Assembly (NCBI RefSeq): GCF_905171765.1
Contig: NC_053390.1
Location: forward strand, 510,367,565-510,431,564
Length of the DNA stretch: 64,000 nt
Origin: Bufo bufo
Lineage: Eukaryota; Chordata; Amphibia; Anura; Bufonidae
Direction of reading: 5' to 3'
Of this stretch, positions 11,045 to 22,679 are shown in pieces. Positions within the stretch are counted from its first letter, which is position 1. Each line of letters begins with the position of its first letter. The notes under the pieces are model-generated. The model was not told where the DNA came from, made no database searches, and saw only the letters and a program-made list of their open reading frames with translations. The translations under genes and the position numbers were made by a program.

Positions 11045-11276
11045 AAAGTGTGATATATAGAATAATCTGCCCATGTGAAAAAATATATATAGGCAGAACA
11101 AAAAGACCACTACAGGAACGTATAAAGGAACACATATACAATATTGAGAGAAGATATGAGGGTATTCCCCTATCCAAACATTACCTGGAGGTACACAACA
11201 GCAAGTGGAAAGGGTCATCAGTATGTGGCATGGAGAAGGTAAAAACTGGAAGGAGAGTAGGTGATTTAATAAAATA
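11045..11276 (+). pseudogene. PLE-B GIY-YIG endonuclease, 5' part
   Basis: Encodes YRIICPCEKIYIGRTKRPLQ, the Y-C-P-C and YIG core of a PLE GIY-YIG nuclease, which nicks target DNA to prime reverse transcription. The open frame runs to the end of the duplicated target sequence (11262-11276), where PLE-A begins. The same frame resumes after the second copy of the target site at 23736. The upstream reverse transcriptase is absent because the copy is 5' truncated at about 11021. Confidence 0.85.
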
Positions 11277-11337
11277 GGATTAAATCAACTAAAGAAAGTG
11301 ACTTTTAAAATTACCTTTATTGTATTAGAAGGGGTAT

Positions 11338-11339
<2 letters not shown>

Positions 11340-11395
<56 letters not shown>

Positions 11396-11396
11396 A
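11340..11396. repeat. (TA)n microsatellite
   Basis: About 24 TA dinucleotides in the PLE-A terminal repeat. The direct copy at 18115-18140 has a shorter run, and the inverted copy near 23587 is shorter again. Confidence 0.95.
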
Positions 11397-11742
11397 TATA
11401 TACACACCGTTATATTGTGCAAAGAGACATGCAGATACTTGAATTTCATACAGAGGAGTCATAACCCCCATGAAGACATTCATAGTAACAGGATAGACGG
11501 AAGGGTTTGGAGGAGAGAACCAAGGTCTTATAGAAAGGGCAAGGGCAGACAAATCTCACCCTAATTGCACTACAGACTGCTTAGCCCAGGGGGACCCCCT
11601 GATGGTGGAGGTTCCCTGTCCCCGAACCTAATACTATCCAGTCCCTGTTAGACACTAACAAGGGGAAGATAATTACATAAAGAGTGTCAATGGTTATCCC
11701 AGGGAATGGGTGCCGCTGAAGCTCTCCAGATAGAGAAACGAG

Positions 11743-11790
11743 ACTCCAACGCGTTTCACCTAGAACTTTCTAGGCTCATCAGGGGGTAAT
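11743..11790 (-). ncRNA. Hammerhead-ribozyme-like motif, PLE-A 3' copy
   Basis: On the minus strand: CTGATGA, a stem II hairpin (GCCTAGAA/TTCTAGGT), GAAA, then the palindrome ACGCGT and T. Core CUGAUGA and GAAA are both exact, and the very short palindromic stem III matches the form described for PLE ribozymes, which are thought to cleave as dimers. In this copy stem I (ACCCC or TACCCCC against GGAGTC) is weakened by a change in the downstream strand. Confidence 0.7.
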
Positions 11791-11916
11791 CTCAATACAA
11801 TCATAGATATACAAATATGATACTGAGTATGATACTTAGCTCCAAGCAGGATACCAATGGTTTTGTTGACCACCAGAAATAGGGCTGTCCTACTGTAGGT
11901 ACCTAGAGAGGATGTA

Positions 11917-12855
11917 CAGTACAGACCAAAAGTTTGGACACACCTTGTCATTCAAAGAGTTTTCTTTATTTTCATGACTATGAAGGCATCAAAACTATGA
12001 ATTAACACATGAGGAATTATATACATAATAAACAAGTGTGAAACAACTGAAAATATGTAATATTCTAGGTTCTTTAAAGTAGCCACCTTTTGCTTTGATT
12101 ATTGCTTTGCACACTCTTGTCATTCTCTTGATGAACTTCAAGAGGTAGTCCCCTGAAATGGTCTTCCAACAGTCTTGAAGGAGTTCCCAGAGATGCTTAG
12201 CACTTGTTGGCCCTTTTGCCTTCACTCTGCGGTCCAGCTCACCCCAAACCATCTCGATTGGGTTCAGGTCCGGTGACTGTGGAGGCCAGGTCATCTGGCG
12301 CAGCAACCCATCACTCTCCTTCATGGTCAAATAGCCCTTACTTTCAAAGTTTTCCCAATTTTTCGGCTGACTGACTGACCTTCATTTCTTAAAGTAATGA
12401 TGGCCACTAGTTTTTCTTTACTTAGCTGCTTTTTTCTTGCCATAATACAAATTCTAACAGTCTATTCAGTAGGACTATCAGCTGTGTATCCACCTGACTT
12501 CTCCTCAACGCAACTGATGGTCCCAACCCCATTTATAAGGCAAGAAATCCCACTTATTAAACCTGACAGGGCACACCTGTGAAGTGAAAACCATTTCAGG
12601 GGACTACCTCTTGAAGCTCATCAAGAGAATGCCAAGAGTGTGCAAAGCAGTAATCAAAGCAAAAGGTGGCTACTTTGAAGAACCTAGAATATGACATATT
12701 TTCAGTTGTTTCACACTTGTTTGTTATGTATATAATTCCACATGTGTTAATTCATAGTTTTGATGCCTTCAGTGTGAATCTACAATTTTCATAGTCATGA
12801 AAATAAAGAAAACTCTTTGAATGAGAAGGTGTGTCCAAACTTTTGGTCTGTACTG
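11917..12855 (-). mobile_element. Tc1-like foldback element, TA target
   Basis: The element is 939 bp, with ends CAGTACAGACCAAAAGTTTG and its reverse complement, flanked by TA (11915-11916 and 12856-12857). The plus-strand PLE-A copy at 23075-23090 is an empty site with a single TA. About 230 bp at each end are inverted copies of one another and both include the end of a transposase gene, so both termini derive from the 3' end. Confidence 0.85.
11995..12330 (-). pseudogene. Tc1-like transposase, C-terminal fragment
   Basis: Encodes WPPQSPDLNPIEMVWGELDR, which contains the last catalytic acidic residue of the DDE triad of Tc1 transposases (glutamate in PIEMVW). The N-terminal DNA-binding domains and the first two acidic residues are absent. 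Total length is about 110 residues against roughly 340 for a full Tc1 transposase. Inactive. Confidence 0.85.
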
Positions 12856-13623
12856 TATATATTCAATCAGTATAGAGCCGGCATCCTTCAGAGAAGATAT
12901 CTATTCATACGAAGCCAAGATACATCCAATCAAAAAGAAAAAAGAGAAAAAGGCCTACTTACATGTGGACAAATGATAAATTCCCAAAAACCAAATCGCT
13001 TGAGCCATAATATGTATAGCCGCTGTTGCGCTATTTATTTGAATTGATGTGCTTTCCCAGAGCTGACGTCTGGACTTACTTCCGGTATTCGGACCGCACT
13101 CTGAAGCACACGCCTTCCTTTCTGGGTAGCTTCAGGTGACGTGAAACGCACCGTGGACCGCAGGTAGTTCAATGTGTCAAACCCAGGAACCGGAAGTTCT
13201 TATACATCACTTTCGGATTCATGATGGAACGCACACTGAGACGCAAAATGTCTTAAAGAGTGCCGAGGATAGCGTAGCAATGATATAATCGTTATTAGAA
13301 CATGGGCTTATTGACAAGGTAAGGATCGCCAATAGACTCCATGTTTTAAAATTCGCAAACCAAAAACGGCCAGGAAAGTAATGGGACAAGCACTGACGAA
13401 TGTCTCCCATGGTTCTCATGGATGATCGCAAAAAGATAACACTCACCTGGGTCATCTCCCTGATAACGATAAAAGAGAGGAGGAGGACACCAAATTATGT
13501 AAGATATGGCGAACTAATATTTGTTCGCCAGTTACAGGATGCTTCTCGCATCATTAAAGCCAGTTCAAGGGCCACATAAAAAGTTACTACTAAAGGAAGC
13601 TATATATTAAATGGACCAGAGAT

Positions 13624-14100
13624 TCAGATAAAACATGTGAAGTTTAATCTTTCATTGAGCCCAAGGGGGGACTGGGACTGAAATCGATAGATCCATGCTG
13701 TTTCTTTTTTGAGGATCTTCTTGTCCCAGTCGCCCATCCTTTTAGGAAGAGGGACCACTTCTAACACAGAAAAGCGTGCAGAACCTACATCACCCATATG
13801 GTAGTTATTAAAATGATGAGCTACAGGCGTGTCTTTTAATTTTTTTATATCATTAATATGTTCGCAGCTCCTTCTTCGAAGTTCTCTTTTAGTTTTGCCT
13901 ATATAGTCCATAGGACATGTACATTGGCAGATGTATACTACACCCTTCATTTTACAGTTCGCAAAGTCCCGGATAGAAAAGGGACTTTGTGTGACGGAAC
14001 AGGTTACGGTCTTTGTGATGTTAATAAAATTACAGGCTTTGCAGGATCCGCATTTAAAGACGCCCAGGGGCTTTCGGTCTAGCCAGGTACCCTATCTTTT
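13624..14100 (-). pseudogene. PLE-A zinc linker and GIY-YIG endonuclease
   Basis: The part at about 14030-14080 reads FKCGSCKACNF, the cysteine-rich linker between reverse transcriptase and nuclease. At 13950-13624 it continues GVVYICQCTCPMDYIGKTKR (Y and YIG core), then KKETAWIYRFQSQSPLGLN with the conserved glutamate, and ends at a stop near 13624. The nuclease part itself is open. It is connected to the reverse transcriptase only through frameshifts, so the polyprotein is broken. Confidence 0.85.
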
Positions 14101-15599
14101 GGGACCCTCGTAGTGACTATGAACTGCCTTTCCGGTAGGTAACCTGGGGATATTCCTTAATCACCTGTACTAGATCCGGGTCCATCGTGACTATTGGCCA
14201 GTACGTTCTCAGAATAGATACTACCTCCCTGTTACCAGAGTCAAAGGTGGAAATCAGACGTATCAGACCCTCGTCTGTCTTGTCCCTGGACTTTGGTATC
14301 AGAAGGTCCTCCCTCTTCCTAGACTCTGCAAACTGAAAGGACTCCCTCAGGAGGTTCAGTGGGTAACCTCTCTGTGTCAGTCTATTTTTTTATTTTTTAG
14401 ATTCCGAGTAAAAATTACCCCCCGAGGAACAATTTCTGCCGACCCGCAGATACTGTCCCCTGGGGATACCCCTCTTCACGGCAGTGGGATGGTGACTATC
14501 CCAGTGAAGGATGCTGTTAGTAGCTGTTGGTTTCTGACGTACCGACGTGCTCAGGGTCCCCTCGGTTTTTCTCACAACCACATCGAGGAACGTGATTTGT
14601 TCAGTCTGAGTTTCAAAGGTGAAGCTCAGACCGATATCATTTTGATTTAGGGTATTGATAAACTTATGAAAGGCAGATATACTGCCCTCCCAGATCAGAA
14701 ACACATCGTCAATGTAAAGAGTCCAAAAGGAGATATTGTCATTCCACCATTGGTGCTGATCTGGGAAGACGTGTTTATCCTCCCACCAGCCCAGGAGGAG
14801 GTTAGCCTAAGTAGGGGCACAGGAGTTTCCCATCGCCGTCCCCCTGAGCTGGTAGTAGAAAGAGCCGTTGAACAGAAAAAAATTGTGGGTTAGAGTATAT
14901 TCCAGGAGACGTAAGATGAATTCATTATGTAGGTGAAACTGGGTCCCTCTGGTATTTAAAAAGTAGGTAATAGCTCAGATTCCTCTATCATGCGGGATAG
15001 ACGTGTAAAGTGATTCCACGTCTATGCTAGCCAAGATACTGTTGGGGTTAATGGTTAAGGTTTCTATTTTACGGAGGAAATCCATCGTATCCCTAGTGAA
15101 AGATGGTAACGTCCAGACAAAGTCTTGAAGAACCTTGTCAAGATAGATTCCACTATGGTGCGTCAGGGAATCTATACCGGACACGATTGGACGACCCCTA
15201 AGGGGGTGTACCCCTTTGTGTATCTTGGGTAGACAGTAAAACGTTGCGTTTGAGGGGCTTTTGGAAGTAAATACTCAAATTCAGTCTTATTGATGATTCC
15301 CTGTTGTAAACCCTGAACCAAAATTCCTGTCAGGTCTGCAAGAAAAAATGTCAGTTGGATCTGAGGGAATTTTTTTTATAGCTGTGTTTGTCATTTAATA
15401 ATGTCAGACACATTTGTTTATACTTGGGGTGATCTAGGAGTACCAAATTGCCACCCTTGTCAGATTGTTTAATAATTACATTTTTATTCTTCTCTAGATT
15501 CCTTAGTACTTGGAATTCGAAGACAGACAAATTAGAACGATGGAATTCATTTGTTTGTAATTGTTCTATATCTGAAATGACCAAACGTAGAAAGATATC
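14100..15599 (-). pseudogene. PLE-A reverse transcriptase core
   Basis: Telomerase-like PLE reverse transcriptase. In order on the minus strand: IIKQSDKGGNLVLLDHPKY (about 15450), motif A ILASIDVESLYTSIP (about 15010), motif B AMGNSCAPT (about 14830), motif C LYIDDVFLIWEG (about 14700), then LHWDSHHPTAVKRGIPRGQY (about 14470). Several frameshifts, and a stop just after motif B, break it. The catalytic aspartates of motifs A and C remain visible. The reading frame is interrupted upstream by the solo LTR at 15600. Confidence 0.85.
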
Positions 15600-16715
15600 T
15601 GTAACGGACCGTTTCGGCAGACAAGGGGTTAATATCCGTTTAGGCGATGTGCCCCTTTCTGAGAGACAGGCACAGCTACTGCAGAACACAAACTCCCGAA
15701 CTGGATACAAAGTAGCACTCCAAACTGGAACCTCACGAATAGCTGCTAGCAGACGAACAGGAATCAGCTTACACTCCTGGCAATCAGTCTCTGACAGCAT
15801 ACAGCGGATCCCCCCAATAACGAGACAAGGCTCCGTGTTGAGGGTCAAGCAGTGGTCTGAGGTGCTGGTACACCCAGCCTGGTTTTTATTACAGTCTTTT
15901 CAAATACAGGACTGCCCACAGGGAGGTATAAAACAACCAATCACATCTCAGTTACATCCCACATATTCCCTCCCCTTATCCTGAGAGGAAACTCAATTAC
16001 ACATACAGTTAAAACATACTTTCTACCTAACTTTCATAACTCTAAAACCATACATCACATTCACATAAAAATTACATATTCACAATCAATCCATTCAGGG
16101 GAACAACATATTACAAAATGGCATGAATCAGACCAGGGGTTGAAAAGTTAGTAAAAGTATCTTTTGGGCCCTGGCTGGCAACATGGCAATCTGGCTCAAG
16201 CAGGTTTTACAGAGACAATACATCCCCACAATGCATCATGGTTTCCTCCTCTCTGCCCTGGAGACACCCGAGGCGTAATCCAATTATCTCTCAAGACAAA
16301 GAGAAATCACCAATACACACGTGGGGACAATGGAACAGACATCACTTACTCAAACATACAATGTCCCACCCTTTACAATACACATAGACATTTAACACAT
16401 TCCCAGACAGCTCAAGTCTGAGTGCATATTATTAGGTGAATGGCACTCAGACAACATGAATACAATAAAATGAGCTAACTGGGTACCCTCACATAACATA
16501 CAATACAATTACACAGACAGATGGTTCTGTCACACATCTCAAAACCCCACATGTCCCCATATGGCTTGGATCTGAGCGCTCAGATGCCACAACCACCGTC
16601 AAATCGCCATGGGGTTTAAGTTTTGCATGGGCTGATGAGAGGGCCCATAATCCTGGGGCAAGAGTCTGATAAACAGGCCTCTCCAAAACCCAGTGGCGAG
16701 GTTGGTTTCGCCACA
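15600..16715 (-). mobile_element. Solo LTR of an endogenous retrovirus or Gypsy element
   Basis: The LTR is 1116 bp, with ends TGTGGCGAAACC...GTTACA on the minus strand and a 5-bp duplication, ATATC (15595-15599 and 16716-16720). The minus strand has a TATAC segment and AATAAAAACC near 15890, as expected for promoter and polyadenylation signal. There are no internal genes. It splits the PLE-A reverse transcriptase between HID and DIFLRLV, and removing it and one target copy restores the flanking PLE sequence. Confidence 0.85.
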
Positions 16716-18050
16716 ATATCAATATGTTTAGTGTTGACCGGGGGTGGCAGTTTGGTACTCAGGGGGCGTAGTTCCGTGAATGGGCCCTTTCCTGGTGTTC
16801 TTACACCCTCTTCCCATAACTCCATAAGATTTTGGAGATCAGGATAATCCTCTAGATTAATCCCCAGATCCAAACACATTTTTTTATTGGGGTTTCTAAA
16901 AAATTTGTGCCATTTTAACTTTATCCCAAATGGATTGAGATCCTTGACCCACGTAAAGGTGTCATGTTTAGTCGTGGGGACAAAGGACAGTCCCCTCTGT
17001 AGAAGGCTCATCTCGGCTACCGTCAGGCTGTAATCTGAAAGATTAATTACCTGCAATTGGTCTGTCAGTTGTTCCTGCTGCGATCCCTTAACTGGTAGGA
17101 GACCGGTCCTTTGGCTAAAAAAGAGGAAGATGAGGTAGAGGTTGAGGCAGGTAAAGGAAGAGTGGTGGCTGAAGGTAGGGGGGGGATTTTTGTAGTGTGC
17201 TGTCTGTTGGGGTACGGCCCTGGGGCCCTGACGGCATGAGACCTGACTGTCCGCCCCCTTGTCCCCCCCAATTGGCTCTCTGTCCCCTCCATCCCCGCCA
17301 TATTTGACCAGATCTACGTCCTCTTGAGTATCGGCCTCCTCTAATTATTCCTCTGGTTTTGGAGATACCTGTGCCCTCGGAGTCAGAAAAATCAGGCTCA
17401 GACGAAGATACTTCGGACTCGGTCTGTGAGTTATTGCTTTTTACAAAGATGTAGGCCCTATTTTCTCAGAATTCCCCCAAATCCTTAATAAATTGTCTGT
17501 GTTTTCTCTCCTTGATGAGGTTTTGAAATCTCTCCACGGCCGTTTGCAAGGAAGATTCCCTTTTGTCAAAGTCTAGGTCAGTTTTAAGTTTAAGGGCCGA
17601 TTCGATAAGCCTCTTCAATTTATCTGACGTGTGTTCAAAGACTCTTTTTTTCCTCATCAAGGAGGAGTGCCATCAGCCTTAGTGAACTACAAGTAATCTC
17701 CTGCTCCCATTTAGTTATAAACTCAGAAGACTGAATATGTTCTGCCAGTCTTAAAGGGATACGTAAGCCTTTCGGGATGATTTTGTGTTCTAAATAATTC
17801 TCAATCGACTTGATTTCCCACCATGATTTTATATTTTCCTTATAACCCTGATACAGATCCTTAAAAACTATTTTGCAGCTTGCAGATGAGGTTAGACCCG
17901 GTACTTCCCTGTCCGAAAATATATCTTTTACTTCATTGATTAAGTCTTCAGTAAATAAAGTGCCTGTTAGGAAACTGGCCATACTTAAATTAGGAAAACA
18001 CCAACAACCATTGGGATTTATAATTGGATACTCTGTCACATATATATCAA
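16716..18050 (-). pseudogene. PLE-A N-terminal coding region
   Basis: Upstream part of the PLE polyprotein in broken frames. From 18039 it reads YPIINPNGCWCFPN, then IPKGLRIPLRLAEH (about 17760) and FITKWEQEITCSSLRLMALL. A proline/serine-rich stretch follows (17301-17065), and then LLQRGLSFVPTTKHDTF (about 17000), the block that precedes the reverse transcriptase fingers in PLEs. Stops and frameshifts near 17640 and 17300-17460 break it. The role of the N-terminal region is not established. Confidence 0.75.
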
Positions 18051-18682
18051 AGGGGATTTAATCAACTAAATAAAGTGACTTTTAAAATTACCTTTATTGT
18101 ATTAGAAGGGGTATAGATATATATATATATATATATATATACCGTTATATTGTGCAAAGAGACATGCAGATACTTGAATTTCTTACAGGGGAGTCGAAAC
18201 CCCCATGAAGACATTCATAGTAACAGGATAGAGGGAAGGGTTTGGAGGAGAGGACCAAGGTCTTATAGAGAGGGCAAGGGCAGACAAATCTCACCCTAAT
18301 TGCCCTACAGACTGCTTAGCCCAGGGCGACCCCCTGATGGTGGAGGTTCCCTGTCCCCGAACCTAATACTATCCAGTCCCTGTTAGACCCTAACATGGGG
18401 AAGATAATTACATAAAGAGTGTCAACGGTTATCCCAGGGAATGGGTGCCGCTGAAGCTCTCCAGATAGAGAAACAAGACCCCAACGCGTTTCACCTAGAA
18501 CTTTCTAGGCTCATCAGAGGGTGATCTCAATACAATCAGAGATATACAAATATGATACTGAGTATGATACTTAGCTCCAAGCAGGATACAAATGGTTTTG
18601 TTGACCACCAGAAATAGGGCTGTCCTACCGTAGGTACCTAGAGAGGATGTATATATTCATTCAGTATAGAGCCTGCATCCCG
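18051..18682 (-). repeat. PLE-A upstream terminal repeat (sense copy)
   Basis: Direct repeat of 11277-11916 plus 12858-12882, lacking the Tc1 element and therefore a second empty site (TGTATATATTCA at about 18648). It ends abruptly near 18682, where the inverted PLE-A piece begins. Contains a hammerhead motif at 18477-18525. Confidence 0.85.
18477..18525 (-). ncRNA. Hammerhead-ribozyme-like motif, PLE-A 5' copy
   Basis: Same core as the other PLE-A copies: CTGATGA, stem II GCCTAGAA/TTCTAGGT, GAAA and ACGCGT. Stem I can pair ACCCT with GGGGT through a G-U pair. Located in the sense terminal repeat directly upstream of the coding region. Confidence 0.75.
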
Positions 18683-19107
18683 CAGAAATTGTTCCTCGGG
18701 GGGTAATGAAAGATTAAACTTCACATGTTTTATCTGAATCTCTGGTCCATTTAATATATAGCTTCCTTCAGTAGTAACTTTTTATGTTGCCCTTGAACTG
18801 GCTTGATTGATGCGAAAAGCATCCTGTAACTGGCAAACAAATATTAGTTCGCCATATCTTTCATAATTTGGTGTCCTCCCCCTCTCTTTTATCGTTATCA
18901 GGGAGATGACCCAGGTGAGTGTTATCTTTTTGCGATCATCCATGAGAACCATGGGAGACATTCGTCAGTGCTTGTCCCATTACTTTCCTGGCCGTTTTTG
19001 GTTGCAAATTTTAAAACATGGAGTCTATTGGCGATCCTTACCTCATCAATAAGCCCATGTTCTAATAACGATTATATTATTGCTACGCTATCCTCGGCAC
19101 TCTTTAA
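18683..19107 (+). repeat. PLE-A inverted copy, left part
   Basis: Plus-strand PLE-A sequence. It starts with a 24-bp piece of reverse transcriptase (CAGAAATTGTTCCTCGGGGG, the inverse of about 14419-14440) joined to the very end of the GIY-YIG gene (inverse of 13655), so about 760 bp are deleted between. The 3' untranslated region follows to the TTAA at 19104-19107, where the transposon interrupts it. Confidence 0.8.
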
Positions 19108-22100
19108 CCACTTAAGGACCACAGGTTTATACCCCCCTAAAGACCAGGCCCTTTTTTACAAATCGGCACTCCACAACTTTAGCGGTTTATTGCTCGGTCA
19201 TGCAACTTACCACCCAAATGAATTTTACCTCCTTTTCTTCTCACTAATAGAGCTTTCATTTGGTGGTATTTCATTGCTGCTGACATTTTTCCTTTTTTTG
19301 TTATTAATCGAAATTTAACGATTTTTTTGCAAAAAAATGAAATTTTTCACTTTCAGTTGCAAGATTTTGCAAAAAAACGACATCCATATATAAATTTTTC
19401 TCTAAATTTATTGTTCTACATGTCTTTGATAAAAAAAATATGTTTGGGTAAAAAAAAAATGGTTTGGGTAAAAGTTATAGCGTTTACAAACTATGGTACA
19501 AAAATGTGAATTTCCGCTTTTTGAAGCAGCTCTGACTTTCTGAGCACCTGTCATGTTTCCTGAGGTTCTACAATGCCCAGACAGTACAAACACCCCACAA
19601 ATGACCCCATTTCGGAAAGTAGACACCCTAAGGTATTCGCTGATGGGCATAGTGAGTTCATAGAACTTTTTATTTTTTGTCACAAGTTAGCGGAAAATGA
19701 TGATTTTTTTTTTTTTTCTTACAAAGTCTCATATTCCACTAACTTGTGACAAAAAATAAAAACTTCCATGAACTCACTATGCCCATCAGCAAATACCTTG
19801 GGGTGTCTTCTTTCCAAAATGGGGTCACTTGTGGGGTAGTTATACTGCCCTGGCATTCTAGGGGCCCAAATGTGTGGTAAGGAGTTTGAAATCAAATTCT
19901 GTAAAAAATGACCAGTGAAATACGAAAGGTGCTCTTTGGAATATGGGCCCCTTTGCCCACCTAGGCTGCAAAAAAGTGTCACACATCTGGTATCTCTGTA
20001 TTCAGGAGAAGTTAGGGAATGTGTTTTGGGGTGTCATTTTACATATACCCATGCTGGCTGAGATAAATATCTTGGTCAAATGCCAACTTTGTATACAAAA
20101 ATGGGAAAAGTTGTCTTTTGCCAAGATATTTCTCTCACCCAGCATGGGTATATGTAAAATGACACCCCAAAACACATTCCCCAACTTCTCCTGAGTACGG
20201 AGATACCAGATGTGTGACACTTTTTTGCAGCCTAGGTGGGCAAAGGGGCCCATATTCCAAAGAGCACCTTTCGGATTTCACTGGTCATTTTTTACACATT
20301 TTGATTTCAAACTTCTTACCACACATTTGGGCCCCTAGAATGCCAGGGCAGTATAACTACCCCACAAGTGACCCCATTTTAGAAAGAAGACACCCCCAGG
20401 TATTTCGTGATGGGCATAGTGAGTTCATGGAAGTTTTTATTTTTTGTCACAAGTTAGTGGAATATGAGACTTTGTAAGGAAAAAAATAAAAATAAAAAAT
20501 CATCATTTTCCGCTAACTTGTGACAAAAAATATAAAATTCTAGGAACTCTCCATGCCCCTCACGGAATACCTTGGGGTGTCTTCTTTCCAAAATGGGGTC
20601 ACTTGTGGGGTAATTATACTGCCCTGGCATTTTCCAGGGGCCCTAATGTGTGGTAAGTAGGTAAATGACCTGTGAAATCCTAAAGGTGCTCTTTGGAATG
20701 TGGGCCCCTTTTCACACCTAGGCTGCAAAAAAGTGTCACACATGTGGTATCGCCGTATTCAGGAGAAGTTGGGCAATGTGTTTTGGGGTGTCTTTTTACA
20801 TATACTCATGCTGGGTGAGAGAAATATCTCAGCAAAGACAACTTTTCCTATTTTTTTATACAAAGTTGGCATTTGACCAAGATATTTATCTCACCCAGCA
20901 TGGGTATATGTAAAATGACACCCCAAAACACATTGCCCAACTTCTCCTGAGTACGGCGATACCAGATGTGTGACACTTTTTTGCAGCCCAGATGCGCAAA
21001 GGGGCCCACATTCCTTTTATGAGGGCATTTTTAGACATTTGGATCCCAGACTTCTTCTCACGCTTTAGGGCCCCTAGAATGCCAGGGCAGTATAAATACC
21101 CCACATGTGACCCCATTTTGGAAAGAAGACACCCCAAGGTATTCAATGAGGGGCATGGCGAGTTCATAGAATTTTTTTTTTTTGGCACAAGTTAGCGGAA
21201 ATTGATTTTATTTATTTTTTTCTCACAAAGTCTCCCTTTCCGCTAACTTGGGACAAAAATTTCAATCGTTCATGGACTCAATATGCCCCTCACGGAATAC
21301 CTTGGGGTGTCTTCTTTCCGAAGTGGGGTCACATGTGGGGTATTTATACTGCCCTGGCATTCTAGGGGCCCTATTCCGAGGTCTGGAATATAATTCTCTA
21401 AAAATTTTTACGCATTTGGATTCCGTGAGGGGTATGGTGAGTTCATGTGAGATTTTATTTTTTGACACAAGTTAGTGGAATATGAGACTTTGTAAGAAAA
21501 AAATAATAATTTCCGCTAACTTGGGCCAAAAAAATGTCTGTCATTGATCACCCCCCTATAAGGCTCCATTCAGATGTCCGTATGTGTTTTGCGGATCCGA
21601 TCCATGTATCCGTGGATCCGTAAAAATCATACGGACATCTGAATGGAGCTTTACAGGGGGGTAATCAATGACAGGGGGGTGATCAGGGAGTCTATATGGA
21701 GTGATCACCACAGTCATTGATCACGCCCCTGTAAGGCTCCATTCAGACGTCCGTATGCGTTTTGCGGATCCGATCCATCTATCAGTGGATCCGTAAAAAT
21801 CATGCGGACATCTGAATGGAGCTTTACAGGGGGGTAATCAATGACAGGGGGGTGATCAGGGAGTCTATATGGGGTGATCACCACAGTCAGTAATCACGCC
21901 CCTGTAAGGCTCCATTCAGACGTCCATATGCGTTTTGCGGATCCGATCCATCTATCAGTGGATCCGTAAAAATCATGCGGACGTCTGAATGGAGCTTTAC
22001 AGGGGGGTGATCAATGACAGGGGGGTAATCAATGACAGGGGGGTGATCAGGGAGTCTATATGGGGTGATCACCACAGTCATTGATCACGCCCCTGTAAGG

Positions 22101-22679
22101 CTCCATTCAGACGTCCGTATGCGTTTTGCGGATCCTATCCATCTATCAGTGGATCCGTAAAAATCATGCGGACGTCTGAATAGAGATTTACAGGGGGGTA
22201 ATTAATGACAGGGGGGTAAGGGGGGTAATCAATGACAGGGGGTGATCAGGGAGTCTATATGGGGTGATCAGGGGTGATCAAGGGTGAATAAGGGGTTAAT
22301 AAGTGACAGGGGGGGGGGGTGTAGTGTAGTGGTGCTTGGTGCAACATATTACTGAGCTACCTGTGTCCTCTGGTGGTCGATCCAAACAAAGGGGACCACC
22401 AGAGGACCAGGTAGCAGGTATATTAGACGCTGTTATCAAAACAGCGTCTGATATACCTTTCAGGGGTTAAAAAAAACACATCTCCAGCCTGCCAGCGAAC
22501 GATCGCCGCTGGCAGGCTGGAGATCCACTCTCTTACCTTCCGTACCTGTGAGCGCGCGCGCCTGTGTGCGCGCGTTCACAGGAAATCTCGGCTCACGCGA
22601 GATGACGCCAATCGGCGTTAGCGTAGCCTGGGGGAGCCGCCGCGATGACGCCTTTCGGCGTTACAGTTGCGGCAAGTGG
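19108..22679 (+). mobile_element. TTAA-flanked non-autonomous DNA transposon, copy 2
   Basis: The element is 3572 bp, with TTAA at 19104-19107 and 22680-22683. Ends are CCACTTAAGGACC and, on the other strand, CCACTTGCCGC. The inverted PLE-A copy at 13253-13256 has the single uninterrupted TTAA, which sets the boundaries exactly. Same layout as copy 1: subterminal inverted units with TTAGCGGAAA, a palindromic satellite (21540-22270) and a GC-rich 3' end. No transposase is encoded. Confidence 0.9.
21540..22270. repeat. Palindromic satellite in TTAA transposon copy 2
   Basis: About four units of roughly 172 bp, homologous to the array at 3970-5420. Each has the TAA-GGCTCCATTCAGA...TCTGAATGGAGC-TTA palindrome and TGATCA arms. 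Fewer units than copy 1, so the array length varies between insertions. Confidence 0.8.

Larger units (their letters stand above)
11277..13623 (-). repeat. PLE-A 3' terminal repeat and untranslated region
   Basis: Non-coding 3' part of the minus-strand PLE-A. Bases 11277-11916 match 18051-18660 in direct orientation, which defines the terminal repeat. The sequence 12858-13623 matches the plus-strand copy 18715-19107 plus 22684-23080 in inverse orientation. Contains a TA microsatellite (11340-11388), a hammerhead motif (11743-11790) and the Tc1 insertion. Confidence 0.75.

Noticed and set aside
15351..15848. 165-codon minus-strand frame that looks like one protein
   Set aside because: The first half is LTR sequence and the second half is PLE reverse transcriptase. 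The frame crosses the solo LTR border at 15600 by chance.
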